DNA of 64,000 bases from Silene latifolia (lineage: Eukaryota; Streptophyta; Magnoliopsida; Caryophyllales; Caryophyllaceae), in assembly GCF_048544455.1 (NCBI RefSeq), contig NC_133538.1, positions 147,976,922 through 148,040,921 on the forward strand. Reading direction: 5' to 3'. The notes beneath the pieces are model-generated. The model made no database searches. It worked only from the letters and a program-made list of their open reading frames with translations, and was not told the origin of the DNA. Each line of letters begins with the position of its first letter. Within the stretch, counting starts at the first letter, position 1. Positions 35,721 through 48,500 of this stretch are shown here, one piece after another. A program made the position numbers and the translations under genes.

Positions 35721-36181
35721 AATTAAAAAAAATAAATAAAAATTTCTCCGTACAAAACGGATTCCAACGTTTGGACCACGGCTAACGTTGGTTTTTGCGT
35801 TTGACCACGCCAACGTTAGTTTCCACGTTTGGACCATGGAAAACGCGTTGGTTTTCAACGTTTGGTCCGTGGTCGATTGTTGAATCTCAACATTTAGTCC
35901 ATGAACTAGTTCATTTTTTTATTAAAAAAACCGTGTTTAATACGTTTATTTGCCGATTTTTTAAATTTATTTAAGTTTTCTAGTCGATGTGCGTTAATTT
36001 CTAACATCTTTTAATTGGTTTAATGCAATACGAGATCGAAATGTAGTTGATTTTTAGTAGAATTTGAGAGAAAATTATTTAGAGAGAGAAAATAGTGTAA
36101 TTATGCAAAGGGCATTATCGTCTTTTGGATTGAAAACGTCGACGATATTTACTAAAACGTCGACGATATTTACAAATCCGG
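35342..36181. mobile_element. 840-bp foldback (MULE-like) element upstream of PSAN
   Basis: Flanked by ttaagtta (35334-35341 and 36182-36189). The two ends form long inverted repeats that contain a doubled word: atatcgacgacgttttagta on the left pairs with tactaaaacgtcgacgatat on the right. The interior continues as an imperfect palindrome made of repeated catggaccaaacgttgg-type units (35585-35690 against 35755-35905) around a poly(T)/poly(A) centre near 35694-35735. No ORF. An 8-9-bp duplication and long termini suggest a Mutator-like non-autonomous element. Confidence 0.75.
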
Positions 36182-36189
36182 TTAAGTTA

Positions 36190-36620
36190 TGATGGGAAAA
36201 TGGTGAGTTTTTTTGGGTTTTGTTGGTTGGATTAAGGATTTTGATTTGGATTACAAGAGTGACATGGAGGTTTGAGGATGATGTGTAATTAGGGTTTGTG
36301 GCGAGAGTGTGGATAAGGTGAGATTGCATACTTCTTATTGGTAAATGGCATTTGCTTATAAGAATTGGTGTGGCCAAGTGTTTTGGGTAATATGGGACCC
36401 TATAGAAGTAGAATCAAAGCAGATGCCCTTCATATCAGATTCCCAATTCCCATTTCTGGGTCATCTACACCAGGCAGGACTGTGTACGTCCAAATGGCAC
36501 CAGTTCGCAGATTTCGACTTCTGGGAGAGATTAATCAAACTGGCGACAATCTAATACGTATAGTACGCTGGTGCACAAATTACACACATCTACACAAGCC
36601 AGCTCCTTGGTACTCCGTAT
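36190..36620 (-). promoter_or_regulatory. Candidate displaced PSAN promoter region
   Basis: On the minus strand there are two ccaat words (complement at 36337-36341 and 36364-36368), a TATA-like cttataag at 36355-36362, and an I-box-like gataagg (plus strand 36312-36318) of the kind found in light-regulated genes. C/T-rich leader-like sequence with aaaccctaatt follows. If this is the original promoter, the foldback element now lies between it and the start codon. This is inference from motifs only. Confidence 0.35.
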
Positions 36621-37093
36621 AAGGTTATCCATAATATAGTCAAAGTCCACATCTCTAATAAAAAAAGCCGGGGTTTCTACAGGGGATGTCTTTGTCTATA
36701 ATCAATAAACATTAGGTTGAATTGAATGAAATTACACCCATGATTGTTTTTTAGTCACCAACGAAAAAAAAAAAAAGGTAGACAAAACTAGCTAAGAGGT
36801 CAAAAGAAGGAAACATTCACCCAATCGGAATTTTTTTTCAGGTTTTTTCCCCTCTTTTGCAGCATATTTAAACAAAAATTACAAAAAATAAGAGGCCGCG
36901 CCTTTAGAATGAGAACAAAAATATAGGAGCCATAACCATCTTCATAATTAGGAATCCATTGACCTGTACTGTACACTGAATTCAATCTTGTCTTTCTTCC
37001 ACAGTGTTGCCAGAATAATCATCCATATCAATAGTCAATCCGATTTAACTGGGAGAATAGTCAGTCAGCCACCTTATCTACTTGAGATTCTGA

Positions 37094-39543
37094 CTATCCA
37101 GACTGCGACTTCTCCTTTAGTTTTGCTCGGGCGAAAAACACGCCGGCCAAGAGACCTAAAAAATGAAGATATCATTGTTACCGAGGAGAACATTAATCTG
37201 TTTATAAGCATTAATTTAAGAGACTCGTAAGATGCAAGAGGCTGACCGAAAAGGATGCTTGTTGAGTTTTGCAAGCTAGTTGGAACATGGAACAGAACTA
37301 TTCCGGTGATGGAAAGAGGGATTTTATTGAGAGAACCTACAAGGCTGAAAATTTGTAGACCTAGGCTGTTAGCCAACTATAAATAGCACAAAAAACCCAA
37401 GTTCGAAGCGACAATCGTATAATTAATAGAAAGGCAGCAAAATGTCAGTAGGGAAGTTAGTTCATAAGGATATCAATCAAAGTTTCTTGCTAACATATGC
37501 AAAACCCAAGAGTCTAAATGGCAAAAGTTTAAAATCAGTTCAAAGAATTTTCAAACAACAAAAGTACCCTATCTTCTCAACCGCAAGATAGGAGATCAAA
37601 TACACAAATCTTTACCCTTGTGTTTTAAAGGCTGTGTTAGGAAGGCCCTCGGTTAAATTTGCATCAATAGTGTCGAGTGCTGCTTCAGAGTGAAAGAGGT
37701 TCATAATATTTGATGAGCCATTTTTTTCCATCATATTCCAAAACCAAAGAATCTGGATTATTTTTGGCGCTATTTGAAATGGAAAGAGTATAGTCTATAC
37801 TCTGAACAAGGTCTTGGTTATAGAGTTCACATCCTGCACTGAGTAGGAGAAAACGTGTACCTTTTCATTGGATAAAAAACGAGGGTAGACAAGGAGGTGG
37901 CTCCCTCCATCTCCCTCCCGCAAATATCATCAAGGAACAAATACAGCACTTAGGGAATGGAAGATAAATTGGTTACAAGAAAATCACTCTACTCGAAATC
38001 TATCCAACCCAAATTACTCACCAAACAAGGGATTTTATCCCCTCCCTTCCCTCCATCCAAACAAAGGGTTGGTGTTAATAAAGACCTTAAACAACAATTG
38101 CTTTCGCTAATAGAAAAAGGAAACATCTTAAAAAATAAATCCTAAAGAGACTAATATCACAAATAACACATTCAGCATACCTGTAAGTAGTAGCTCCTGT
38201 TTGATGAAGAAACCACATAGATGTGAAGCTTATAGCCAGACCAAGAAATCCACTTAGTGTTATCACTAGCCAAAAACTCGGCAGCTTCAGAAGTGGCCTG
38301 TCAACGTCACGCAGCAAATGAGAAGTCATGCCATTGAAGCAAACGAAGGAGTGACAGGCTGTGTTACCCCGACCTCTTCGACAGTGTGTCGTGCCTGACA
38401 CGTGTCGGATAAGGGCTATTTTGAGCGAATTATTCAACTTTTTGGTTTGAAGTTAAGTGTCGTGTCCGGCACGATACATGTCGAACACCTGACACGGCAG
38501 CTAAGTGAAGTGTCGGAGTAACATAGTTAACAGGTTATTCTTCATATTCTGGAGGACACAGAATACTTCATGCCAACAAATATCTGTGGCATTGCTCTAA
38601 ATCCTATTTACGATATAGCTTAGTTGAAAGACTATTACTACTGAGTACTTGATAATAGCTACTGGCTAGCAAGTTTTCAGGAAAAAAAAATACAGCACAT
38701 GAAAGCGGGCAATGAAGACAAACACAAACTTGAGAAAGCCATTAGACACCCAGCACAATGAAGGACATGTTCATCATCAGACCTTCAAATTTAAATCACT
38801 GAATCTACTGAAAAGATGACTTTATGAGAAGTCAAATTCCATCATAGTTAATAACAAAATTACTAAAAAAAAATATGGACAGAGATAGAGACTACACATA
38901 AAGCAAAGGGAAGAATAAGAGAAAAAATTGAGGAGCAATACAAGATACTTACGTTTCATATAGATAGTCGACCTCGTCGAATAAATATATAAGCACAACA
39001 CCAAGAGGTAATGAGAGAGTGTTATTTAACAAAACCATTGAGAACTTGTTCAAGTTTCCTGACCGAGTGACTTTCTTCGCTGTGTCCATGACCCTACGTA
39101 ATGTCAGCTGTAGTATAACAAACAACATTAAACATTTAATTAAATAAAAAATGATCTTGAAAAAAGAAGTATCAAGAAAATTTGAAGACACGGTAACAAC
39201 TTTCTTGACTTATCATTAAGATGCAAACAATTATGCAGGCTTGGACCTTGGCATAAGAAGAAATATTGAAGCATAAGCCTTGTGATATGTATGGTTTACA
39301 GTAAACACAGTGATATCATATCACAACCACACAGGTAAACTGAAAACTCACAGAGTAAGATGCAGTTAAGAAACAATTGATAACTTGCCACGTATAGCCA
39401 GTAGCATTGAATGACAGATCGGTGATTCCTCCAGAAATGGCTGAAATGATCTGCAAAAAGCCATACCATAGCTTGTAAGTTTAGGATAACATGGCAGACA
39501 TACTGAAAAATCTAAAGCTTAGATGCAACAGGCTAGAAATAAG

Positions 39544-39578
<35 letters not shown>

Positions 39579-42500
39579 ATGCAACAGTATCAATTTGAAG
39601 TTTCCATAACTGATCTGAATTATAGAAAAAACACCCTCCCTTTCACCCAGCCGTAGTGCACAAGTGCCAACTTTTTTACGAGGGGAATTTGACCTTTGAA
39701 ATTACGGGGCACTTGGATTTAAACGGAGGGAGTAACATATATGAATGTTGAAGTAAGTCCTGTTCGATATATAACTCATTTATTAAGCACTCAGGCTCTT
39801 ACTGCCTCAAATGATCATTCAATAACAGGACCTACACATTAAAAGCATATAATTGAAGTAGGCAATAATGAAGTTATAATTACAAGTTTATACTCCAATA
39901 AAGTAACAAATCAACAACAATTCTTTGTGATTTACCCAATTAGCCCTCACAGAGGGAGGATAGAATATGAAAAATACACTTACACAATATAACCATAAAA
40001 AAAGCTTATGCAAAAAATGAAACAACTGAACAAAATATAACTCACAGATAAAACTTACCATCAAGAATAATGCAGCCCAGACTCTATTGTCGTGATGTTT
40101 CTGAAACAGATACATCTCACCCACTGCCGTTATTACATTGGTGAAATTTTTCAGGACTGTAATCATTGCAACATTAATGTATTTCAAACTGCAAAGAAAG
40201 AACAAGTTTAATGACAAAGAAGGTTGAGAGAAACTAAGTAGCCATAGTATCAAAAACAGAGCACAAAGAGAAATAAGAAAAAGTAAGAATAGCACATAGT
40301 TCAAGAGTGCAAAAGATAAAATCTGATGACCAGAAATTTTATGTCATAACAGATCATTGAAGAGACATATGACCATAAATCTTTGTAGACAGTCTTAAGA
40401 TCAGTAGCTAAAACTCCATCTAACACAAACAAGATAACCTTTGCAACCAACAAAGTCAGTCTAATCACAGCTCCAATAGTGCGATAAACAATAAATATTC
40501 AAACAAGCGCAGAATTACGCTTTCAAGGGGAGTCTGAAAATCACTGACTCTTCTCAAAAAAAAATCACCGTGATTATGTTTTTTTTGTTAGAGATAATAG
40601 GAAATTTCTGTAATTGGAGGGACAAAATTGCAAAAGGGTCTGGAAAAGTTTGTTGTATGTGATTGATGACTAAATTATCACAGTGATCGAATTTTAGCCC
40701 TTTGCTGTAGGATCCTTGTTTCCTAAGAAGAAAGAAACTGATGCAATGCTTTTCACTGGTTGACTACAACCAAAAATTAGACAGCTCTGTGTCCATGAGC
40801 GAGCTCACGTAGATTCTCCATAAGGCACAAAGAAATGCACATGCTTTAGCTCTTAGGAATCAAGATTCAAGACATGGACCCGACTGGCTGACTGGACGTT
40901 GATACACTTAACAGAACTACAAGTGAGAAAATTCATCGACAGTTTCCACAAGCAAAGTAAAACGATAATTTAAAGAAGAAAGGACGAAAAGAAGCACACA
41001 TATATTCTCAACCAGATGGATCAACTAATCTATATGCACAAGATGGCGTCACATTGACACAATTCTGACAAGCGAACAGTAAGAACAGTACAATTTTCGA
41101 TTTTCATCACGTTTTAGCTTATTAGTCTCCAAAAAAGGCAAATCTTGTTTTCTTGTCCTTGCTTTGATCCATTGAATCACTATATTGAACTCATGCTTCA
41201 AAGATAAGAAGTTCTAACCCTTTGATGGGATGGAGATATTTGCACGTAGAGGGAGGGAAGGGAAAGGGAGGCATGCAAATTCTCGTTTTGGGTTAGCAAG
41301 TTGGGATGGAGGATTTTCGAAGGGGTTCCACTTCCCCCCTTACAAGTCGAATTGAAATCCCTCCAACATAGGAAAGATTTGGGTGAAAGCTCCCTTGTTT
41401 CGTTCTCCTTCCCCTTCCCTTGCCTCTTATTTTGTATATAAACAAAAGGTAAACGTTTGACTTTGCAGATTGCCAAATGATAGAACTTCAGCAAGTAAGC
41501 AAAGAATGGTTTTGTAAGGCTTATGCAAAAGCAAGCCAAAAGAATACCTATATCATTGCAATGTTCTTTTTAAACTGAGCAACAGATATTTGTACTAAAA
41601 TATCCTAAATAAATCACCATCATGGATCATAGAAGGCTTTGGAGAGGTCAGTAATCAACATGTCCAGAACCTGCCTCATGAGAAATAAGAGTGTTTCAGT
41701 ATTCTCTCTTCGAGCATACTGAAAATAGTTGGAGTTTCAGACTTTCCGAAAGTTATCCAGAGAACAAATTACATAACTATTGAAATCCCGACTAGTTGCC
41801 TATATCAATGATATTATTTCATCATGGTGAATTTATTTATTCCCTTCAGCCTTCAGCATTGGTTTACTGCATTCCATGAGGAGCAAGGTATATTTGGATT
41901 TGGGTGCTAAAAAAGAGAGGAAGTTGCTTCGGACTTTCGGAGTTGTGCTGGTTGAGCTGCTTTCTGGTACATATTCAACTAACAGAATTCACGAATATTC
42001 TCAGGACAAATTCATTCTCTTCGCTATGATCCGAGGATGTCGTTTCCGTTTAAGGCTATTGGTAGAGTCAAAACTAGGTGTCGTAAAATACTAGAATTAA
42101 GCCACCAAATTAACAATTTATAAGCCAAACTATACTCTAGACTACTCTAAATGATAAAATAATATAGTGCAACTAAGGGTCGGTCCCAAGAGAAGGTCTT
42201 TTAAGCTAAATACTTGAATTGTTATTCACAATGGCAAACAAACAATAGAGAGACATGAAAAGGGGGGTTTTTGAGTTGATTGGTGACATGAAACAAAGGA
42301 AAATTTGCAATCTTAGTCTAACAAGCAATATAACAAACACTTGGTGAGTAATATGATTCAATAATTAAGAGAACTTGGTGCAATTCTTCCTTTGTAACCA
42401 ACAATGGTAAAGTTTAACTCTTTAATAATTCACCTCCTAATTTCTACCCAATACTTTCAAGTCAAGAAAATAACATGCACAAATTAAACCATCTATGCAT

Positions 42501-45500
42501 GTCCTCCAAGTTTAATCAACAATTCATTAAACCATGAGTGCAAATCAAACATGAGCATTAAGTGTTGTGCCAAGACAAGAAGCTAGGATCAATTCTCACA
42601 AGATTAAACCATACAAATGAGAAAAGACATGAAATTTCCTACTTATTGCATACAACAAGCTTGCTCCAAACAATCCTAGATAGATTAAACCATTTCTCTA
42701 GAATTTGCAATAGTTGAACAAATAAGAAGCATGGATGGCCAACCCAAACATAAACTCATTCAACATGAAGATTAAACATAAGGAAAGATCATTAGATAAA
42801 TAAGAGGAGATTAAAAGAGTCTTACAATACCAAAGTTGGAGACTTTGGATGAATTACACCAAGAAGGGAAGGATTTAGCCTTCCATAGTCTTCAAAACCC
42901 AAAGAAATAAGGAAAGATTACAACTTTGAATGGAAATAGTCCCTAAATTATTACAAGATTAGAACCCTAAAAATGAGATTAGATGAGATAAAAGGATGGT
43001 AGGTGAATGTCTTAGGTCTTCAAACTCTCGGGTATTTATAGGGCTTCACGAAAACCTAGAAAGATTTTCACTTAAGAAGCCCAAAAAGAAGATTAGAAAA
43101 CCCATGATAGAAGTAGCCGCGCAGTGCGCAAGTAATTGTTCTTACTGCTGCAATAGTGCGCACCTGCGCATTTTTGGACTTCTATTTTCCACGAGCTAGA
43201 CCTCTTCAATTGCCTTCATTCCTTCTAGTCTTCATTCCTACTTCTCCCAACTGGTTTTCGGGTTACAAGTGATCCTCTTGTGCCTTGTCTTGACCTTTGA
43301 AAGGTGCTCTATTGCCGCTCGGGTTCCATGCATTAAGGATTGAGTGCCCAACCGAGTTAAAGTGCACAAGTTACCACCACATAACCAATTGCCGAATGTT
43401 AGGAAAAATGTACCAAAAGACCCATATTAAAAGATACGAGGGTGATAAAATCACCCTCTTAGACCGACACAATACATTACTATCAAACTCCCCCACACTT
43501 AGACTTTTGCTAGTCCCGAGCAAAACCCGAAACAAGCAACCATGAAGTCTACAAGAGAGTGTAGGAGAGAATGATCACTCTTCCCTTTCCTCTTCCTTCT
43601 TATATCTCCCTCAAAACACAACCACCAATTAAAAAGAAAATAACTTGACTCAAATTTGACACAGCTCTTCACTCACTCCCCCGCCTTATTTCTCCCTCAA
43701 ACACGGATACGACACACCACCAACGCCGACTCATCACGCATCTCCACCCTTCTTATATCACCAAGGTAGTAATGGTCACTCTTGCCTTATCCCAAGGCAA
43801 TAGCAAAGTGACCTAAACAATCCTCAACTCATTCATCTTCCCCTTATATCACCCCCTTATCACTCCAAGCAATGCAAGTCATGCTACTAAGTTGGCCAAA
43901 CACCAACAAAGATCAACAACCTAGTAGCCAACATGAAAAACCACCAATTTGAAACAACTTTCTTTGACTCAAAAAGAAATTAAATCCTAAATCTAACCTC
44001 CTTCCAAGACCCTCCTTATTGCTCCCTTCTTATCCCTCCATCTTTTTGGTGTTGCATTTTTCAATTTTTCGATTTTTTTGTTTGAAAATCCCTCATTTTG
44101 CCTAAGGTGCCCTTTCGGGTTTTCACCTTAACTTTTTCCTTTCCTCTCATCGGTGGCTCGCAACTCGATTCTTCATTTTGCCCGGAATGCCCTTTCGGGT
44201 TTTCATTCCGTCCTCGGCCACCTTTTCCAATCTTGCCTAGGTGCCCACCCTTGTGGGTTTTCACCTAGCCGGAATTTTCAATTTTTTTTTTTTTTTTTTT
44301 TTTTGGATTGACTTGAAAGACAATTTACATATGTTACAATTTCTCACTCCCCCACACTTAAATTTCACATTGTCCTCAATGTGAGGGAGTGCCAACTTCT
44401 TCAAACTTTTAGTTGGAGGGGCCCGAGCCTTCGCCTTGCTAATATGCCCCCCGGTTCATTCTTCTTCTTTCTCTTCTTTCTCTTCTTTCTTTTTCTTGTT
44501 GGGCCCTTATGTAGGCCGCATTGACTTGAGTTTCATTGATGGTGGGTTGATAGGTTGGTTCATTGTGGTGGAGAGTCATTCCGAAAAGGCCTTGAATGAG
44601 GCCAAAGGAGTCTTCATGGGCTTGAGCGTCATAGTAAGAGTCCTCAAGGTATTGGTGGTGCCTTTCGTTTTGCACCCCAAATTGTTGGCTCACTTGTTCA
44701 CGCCACTTGTTTTGCTCTTGCCACATGGCTTGATTTTCCGCCCAAGCCTTGGCACTTTGTTGTTGCCATGCAAGAGACTCCTCTTGCCTCTTGGCAATCT
44801 CCTCAAGAATTTTCCTTTGGGCCAATTCGGCCTCATCTCCCAACCTTTTATGTTCTTCAAAAGATTTCCGAAATTGATCAAAACTCTCCAATCTTGGCGC
44901 TTGTTGTTGTTGCCAAGAATGGGAGCTCTCAACCCTCCCACTAATTGCTTCCAACGTCCCCCGGGTCTACTCAAAGTACTTGAACATTTGGTGTTGCCAT
45001 GGTGCTAAAGGTGGACTTGAGGAACCCCCGGCCTCAAACATAGGAGTGTCTTGAGGCGGTTGGTAGGACGAAGGAATGTGTGGGGTCTCATGGAATCCCC
45101 CCTCAATTATCTCAACCTCTCTCTCTTCCTCTTGTTGTGGGCCTTAGGAAGACTCAACCGCTCTTCTCTTCCTCATTCTTTGTGGGGGTGGGTTGGGAAG
45201 GTTGCCCTCGGCGGGGCAAAAGAAATCCCGGGCTCTTGGCCCACTTGGAAGGGGTCCATTCAAAGGTAGCTTCATATATTGGGTACCCCCTTCCCCCAAC
45301 CAATGACAACTCCATGGAACCGTGTCCAAAGGTTGAATCATATGGGTCTCCACCAACCCCGCTTCATTATAAAGGTGATTCCCCCACACTCGAGGTTGTT
45401 CATCCGGAATATCCCCAACCAAGCTAGCCACAAAAAGAGTGACCAAACCTCCACGATTAATGCTCCCTTTCTTTTCTCGGTGCTTTGATGCAGCGACCAC

Positions 45501-48500
45501 AAAAAGCCTTGCCCAATCCGGCACCCCCTCCCCCTCGGGCAACATTGCCCAAATGCACTCACAGACCCCCTCATTGAGTTTGGTAGGTTCCCCCATCGTA
45601 AAGAAGAAGCACGAAATCATACGTGTAAGAATCCGGATGGGGGGGTTTGTGATTGAGGAGATCTTGTCATTGTTTGTCCGGTGTGTTTTCCCCGTGAGTG
45701 CACACCAGTATCGTCAAGGCCGTGCCGGTAGGTTTATGGGGGAAGGTGGTTTGGTGATCCTCAAAATCTCCCTTACCCTCTCAAAGGTTAGAGTGTGCCA
45801 TGTCTTGTTTAACCTAAAACTCACCCTTTCATTCCCTCTTTCCCCCGTGATTACTATGGTAGAAAGGAACTCCAAGGTATAGGCGGAGTATGTATGAGGT
45901 TGGAGGTTCATCTACCTCTCTAATCCCACCTTGGTGAGGAAGGCAAGGGTTTGGTCAAAGATCCCCATGTCCCTCAAGGTCCCCGGGTGAAGGAATTTTG
46001 AAATCGGTAAGGGCTTACTCTCAAGGAACTTAAAGTAAGTCTTGGTGTTGTTTGGTAACCCTTCATCCCCTTTAAAAGGTTTGGGTGGTGCAATGGGTGG
46101 AGGTTGGTTTGAGGATTCACCCTTCTTCTTAGACTTTCCCTTGCCAAGACCAAAAACCATCTTGTTCTCTTTTAAAAATTTCAAAAACAACCACTTAAAA
46201 CGACCAAAAATCTGAAAAATTTTCTAAGGGGCAATTCAACAAACACCTTGTGTGCACTAGCACAATCTTGTGTAGCTAAGGTAATTTTGTTGAATATTTG
46301 CCTTCCCTAACAGAAAATGATTGCCAACAATCCCCAAATAACAATTACAAGCAAGAATCCAACTCAACTACACAAAGTAAAGTGAATTAAATCAATGGAA
46401 ACAAAGAGAGTGGAGAAATTTGTTATACCTTCCCGAATATTCCCAAAACTTGCTTGAATGAAGAGGAAAGTTGCATAAAAATCCCTTGGTAACCCAGAAA
46501 TCCACTTGAAAAAGCTTCAAATCAACCCGGAAAAATTCTAGGGTTTGGGAAATTGGGGGATTTTTGTCAGAAAATAGGAGGTTTGATGGTGTTTTTGATG
46601 CCAAGAACGAATTTGGTGAAGAAATTGGTGATGAGAAGGAGGTTTGTTGATGATAAAAGGTGATTTGGTTTGATTTGGAGTGAATGAGATGGGGTTTTTG
46701 AGATGGGGTTTTGGGGAAGTTGGTCGAAAAAGCTTTGGTAAATAATGATGATTGAAAACGGGATAAGAAAAGATAAAGAACCGAGATTACGACTGCGCTT
46801 GAAAGTCGCGCAAAATTTAGTCTTACTGTCGTGATAAATGCGCACTGCGCAAGGCCTATGAAGCGACTCGCGCATCGAATCATGTTTTTCTTCCTATTCT
46901 TATGACAACCCATCCAAATTTCTTCCCCTAGAGGCCTCCCTGGAAAGACCACTTCCATCCATCATTAAGCCACCCACCCCCAATCTAAAACCACTCCCCG
47001 AACACTTGAAATACGTCTTTCTTGGGGCAAACAACACTCTACCCCTCATAATTTCAAACCAGGTCCCTCGGCCGAGGGTAGATCAGTCTTTCCACCTGCT
47101 ATGCCACTTGGCCCACTTGGCCACTACATGACAAAAGGTGAAAGTCTATAAATACTCCTCAATCCTCATTGAGGAAGGGATCCGGAATCTAACCTAAGAA
47201 CCACTTAAAACTTGAGAGTGATCAAGAAAGGAGATTGGTGGATGTTTTGCACAAATACAAGGAAGCTTTCAGGTGGAGCATTGCGGATCTAAAAGGGATA
47301 AGTCCAAGCGTAAGGAAAGATCATTAGATAAATAAGAGGAGATTAAAAGAGTCTTACAATACCAAAGTTGGAGACTTTGGATGAATTACACCAAGAAGGG
47401 AAGGATTTAGCCTTCCATAGTCTTCAAAACCCAAAGAAATAAGGAAAGATTACAACTTTGAATGGAAATAGTCTCTAAATTATTACAAGATTAGAACCCT
47501 AAAAATGAGATTAGATGAGATGAAAGGATGGTAGGTGAATGTCCCTTGAGGTCTTCCAATCTTGTGTATATATATGGCTTCACGGAAACCTAAAAAGATC
47601 CTTACTTAAGAAGCCCAAATGCGGAATAGAAAGCCCGTAAAACAGAGCTGCGCAGGATGCGCAGGCTGCGCCAAATTAACTCTTGCTGTGATCGGGCGCA
47701 TTTGCGCACCTTGTTTGCGCGACTGCGCCTAAGCTCGCATTTGGAATTGCAGCGCGATTTGGGCAGTGTCGCAAACAATTGCGCAGTCGCGCGCTTTCGA
47801 TCGACAAAGAAGATCTTGCGAAGGCCATATCTCCCTCGTTTTTGGATAAACGGGGCGTGTGACCTACCGTTGGAAAGCTAAGATCACAAGCTTTCACCTC
47901 CAATTGGCCTTGCATCGATACGAGGTCTAGAACTCGAGATATACTCGTTTGAAGTTGACCCTTGTGAAACCGAGTTTTCAATTCTTCATTTTGGCTCTTG
48001 TTTGTGCATGTCAAGGCTTCAATTCTTCCTTCCTTTTGCTTGCTTCTCTTGATTTTGCACTTATTCCCTTGGCTTTCCTTTTGCTTTCCTTCTTTGCCTT
48101 GGTAAGTTATAAGCTAAGACTCTAAAATTACAACCAAAAGTGCAAACCGGTATATTACAACAAGTCCAACTAAAATCCGGTATCAAGCATGTTTATTGAT
48201 ATAACATTAACCTATTGACTCGTCACAATTTGACACTATCAGCTATGGAAGCAAATTCCTTTAGAGGAACACCAACAACTCAATAGGATTTGGGTACTTT
48301 GTAAATGTCATTGATTTAGTAATGAGGACTTCTAATCCTCACTTGCTTCTTTATTTTTATAATAAAAATTATCTAATAGGCAACACTATGATATCCAAAG
48401 TCACTACCGGTGTAATCATCTCAATGTGCTATACATAAATGAATCATTAGGAAGTGCCCCAGAGGATTTGTAGACTAATCACTGATTAACATGAAAAACC

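Larger units (their letters stand above)
42060..48241 (-). mobile_element. Non-autonomous Athila-like LTR element in GONST1 intron 3
   Basis: Minus-strand element with gctat duplications. The 3' LTR is 42060-43495. The 5' LTR survives only as about 47312-48241, which matches the outer 715 bp of the other; its inner half and PBS are missing. The terminal polypurine tract is taagtgtgggggagtt (minus strand) at 43496-43511. The only coding region is an ATHILA ORF1-like frame (44439-46160). There is no gag, protease or polymerase in the element's own orientation. Inserted in the same orientation as the host gene. Confidence 0.85.

Noticed and set aside
36345..36622. Two overlapping plus-strand ORFs near PSAN upstream region
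   Set aside because: No motif, overlapping in two frames, and located where promoter-like motifs for PSAN occur on the other strand.
39521..39592. Poly(A) retroposon at the 34-A run with a short atgcaacag repeat on both sides
   Set aside because: Only about 15 bp lie between the first repeat and the A run, so there is no element body; slippage or duplication is simpler.
44436..45008. 190-codon plus-strand ORF
   Set aside because: Antisense shadow of the Q/E-rich C-terminus of the ATHILA ORF1-like frame.
46392..46958. 188-codon minus-strand ORF upstream of the ATHILA ORF1-like frame
   Set aside because: It covers the leader with tgcgca repeats and poly-pyrimidine stretches; the overlapping ORF in another frame is equally unconvincing.
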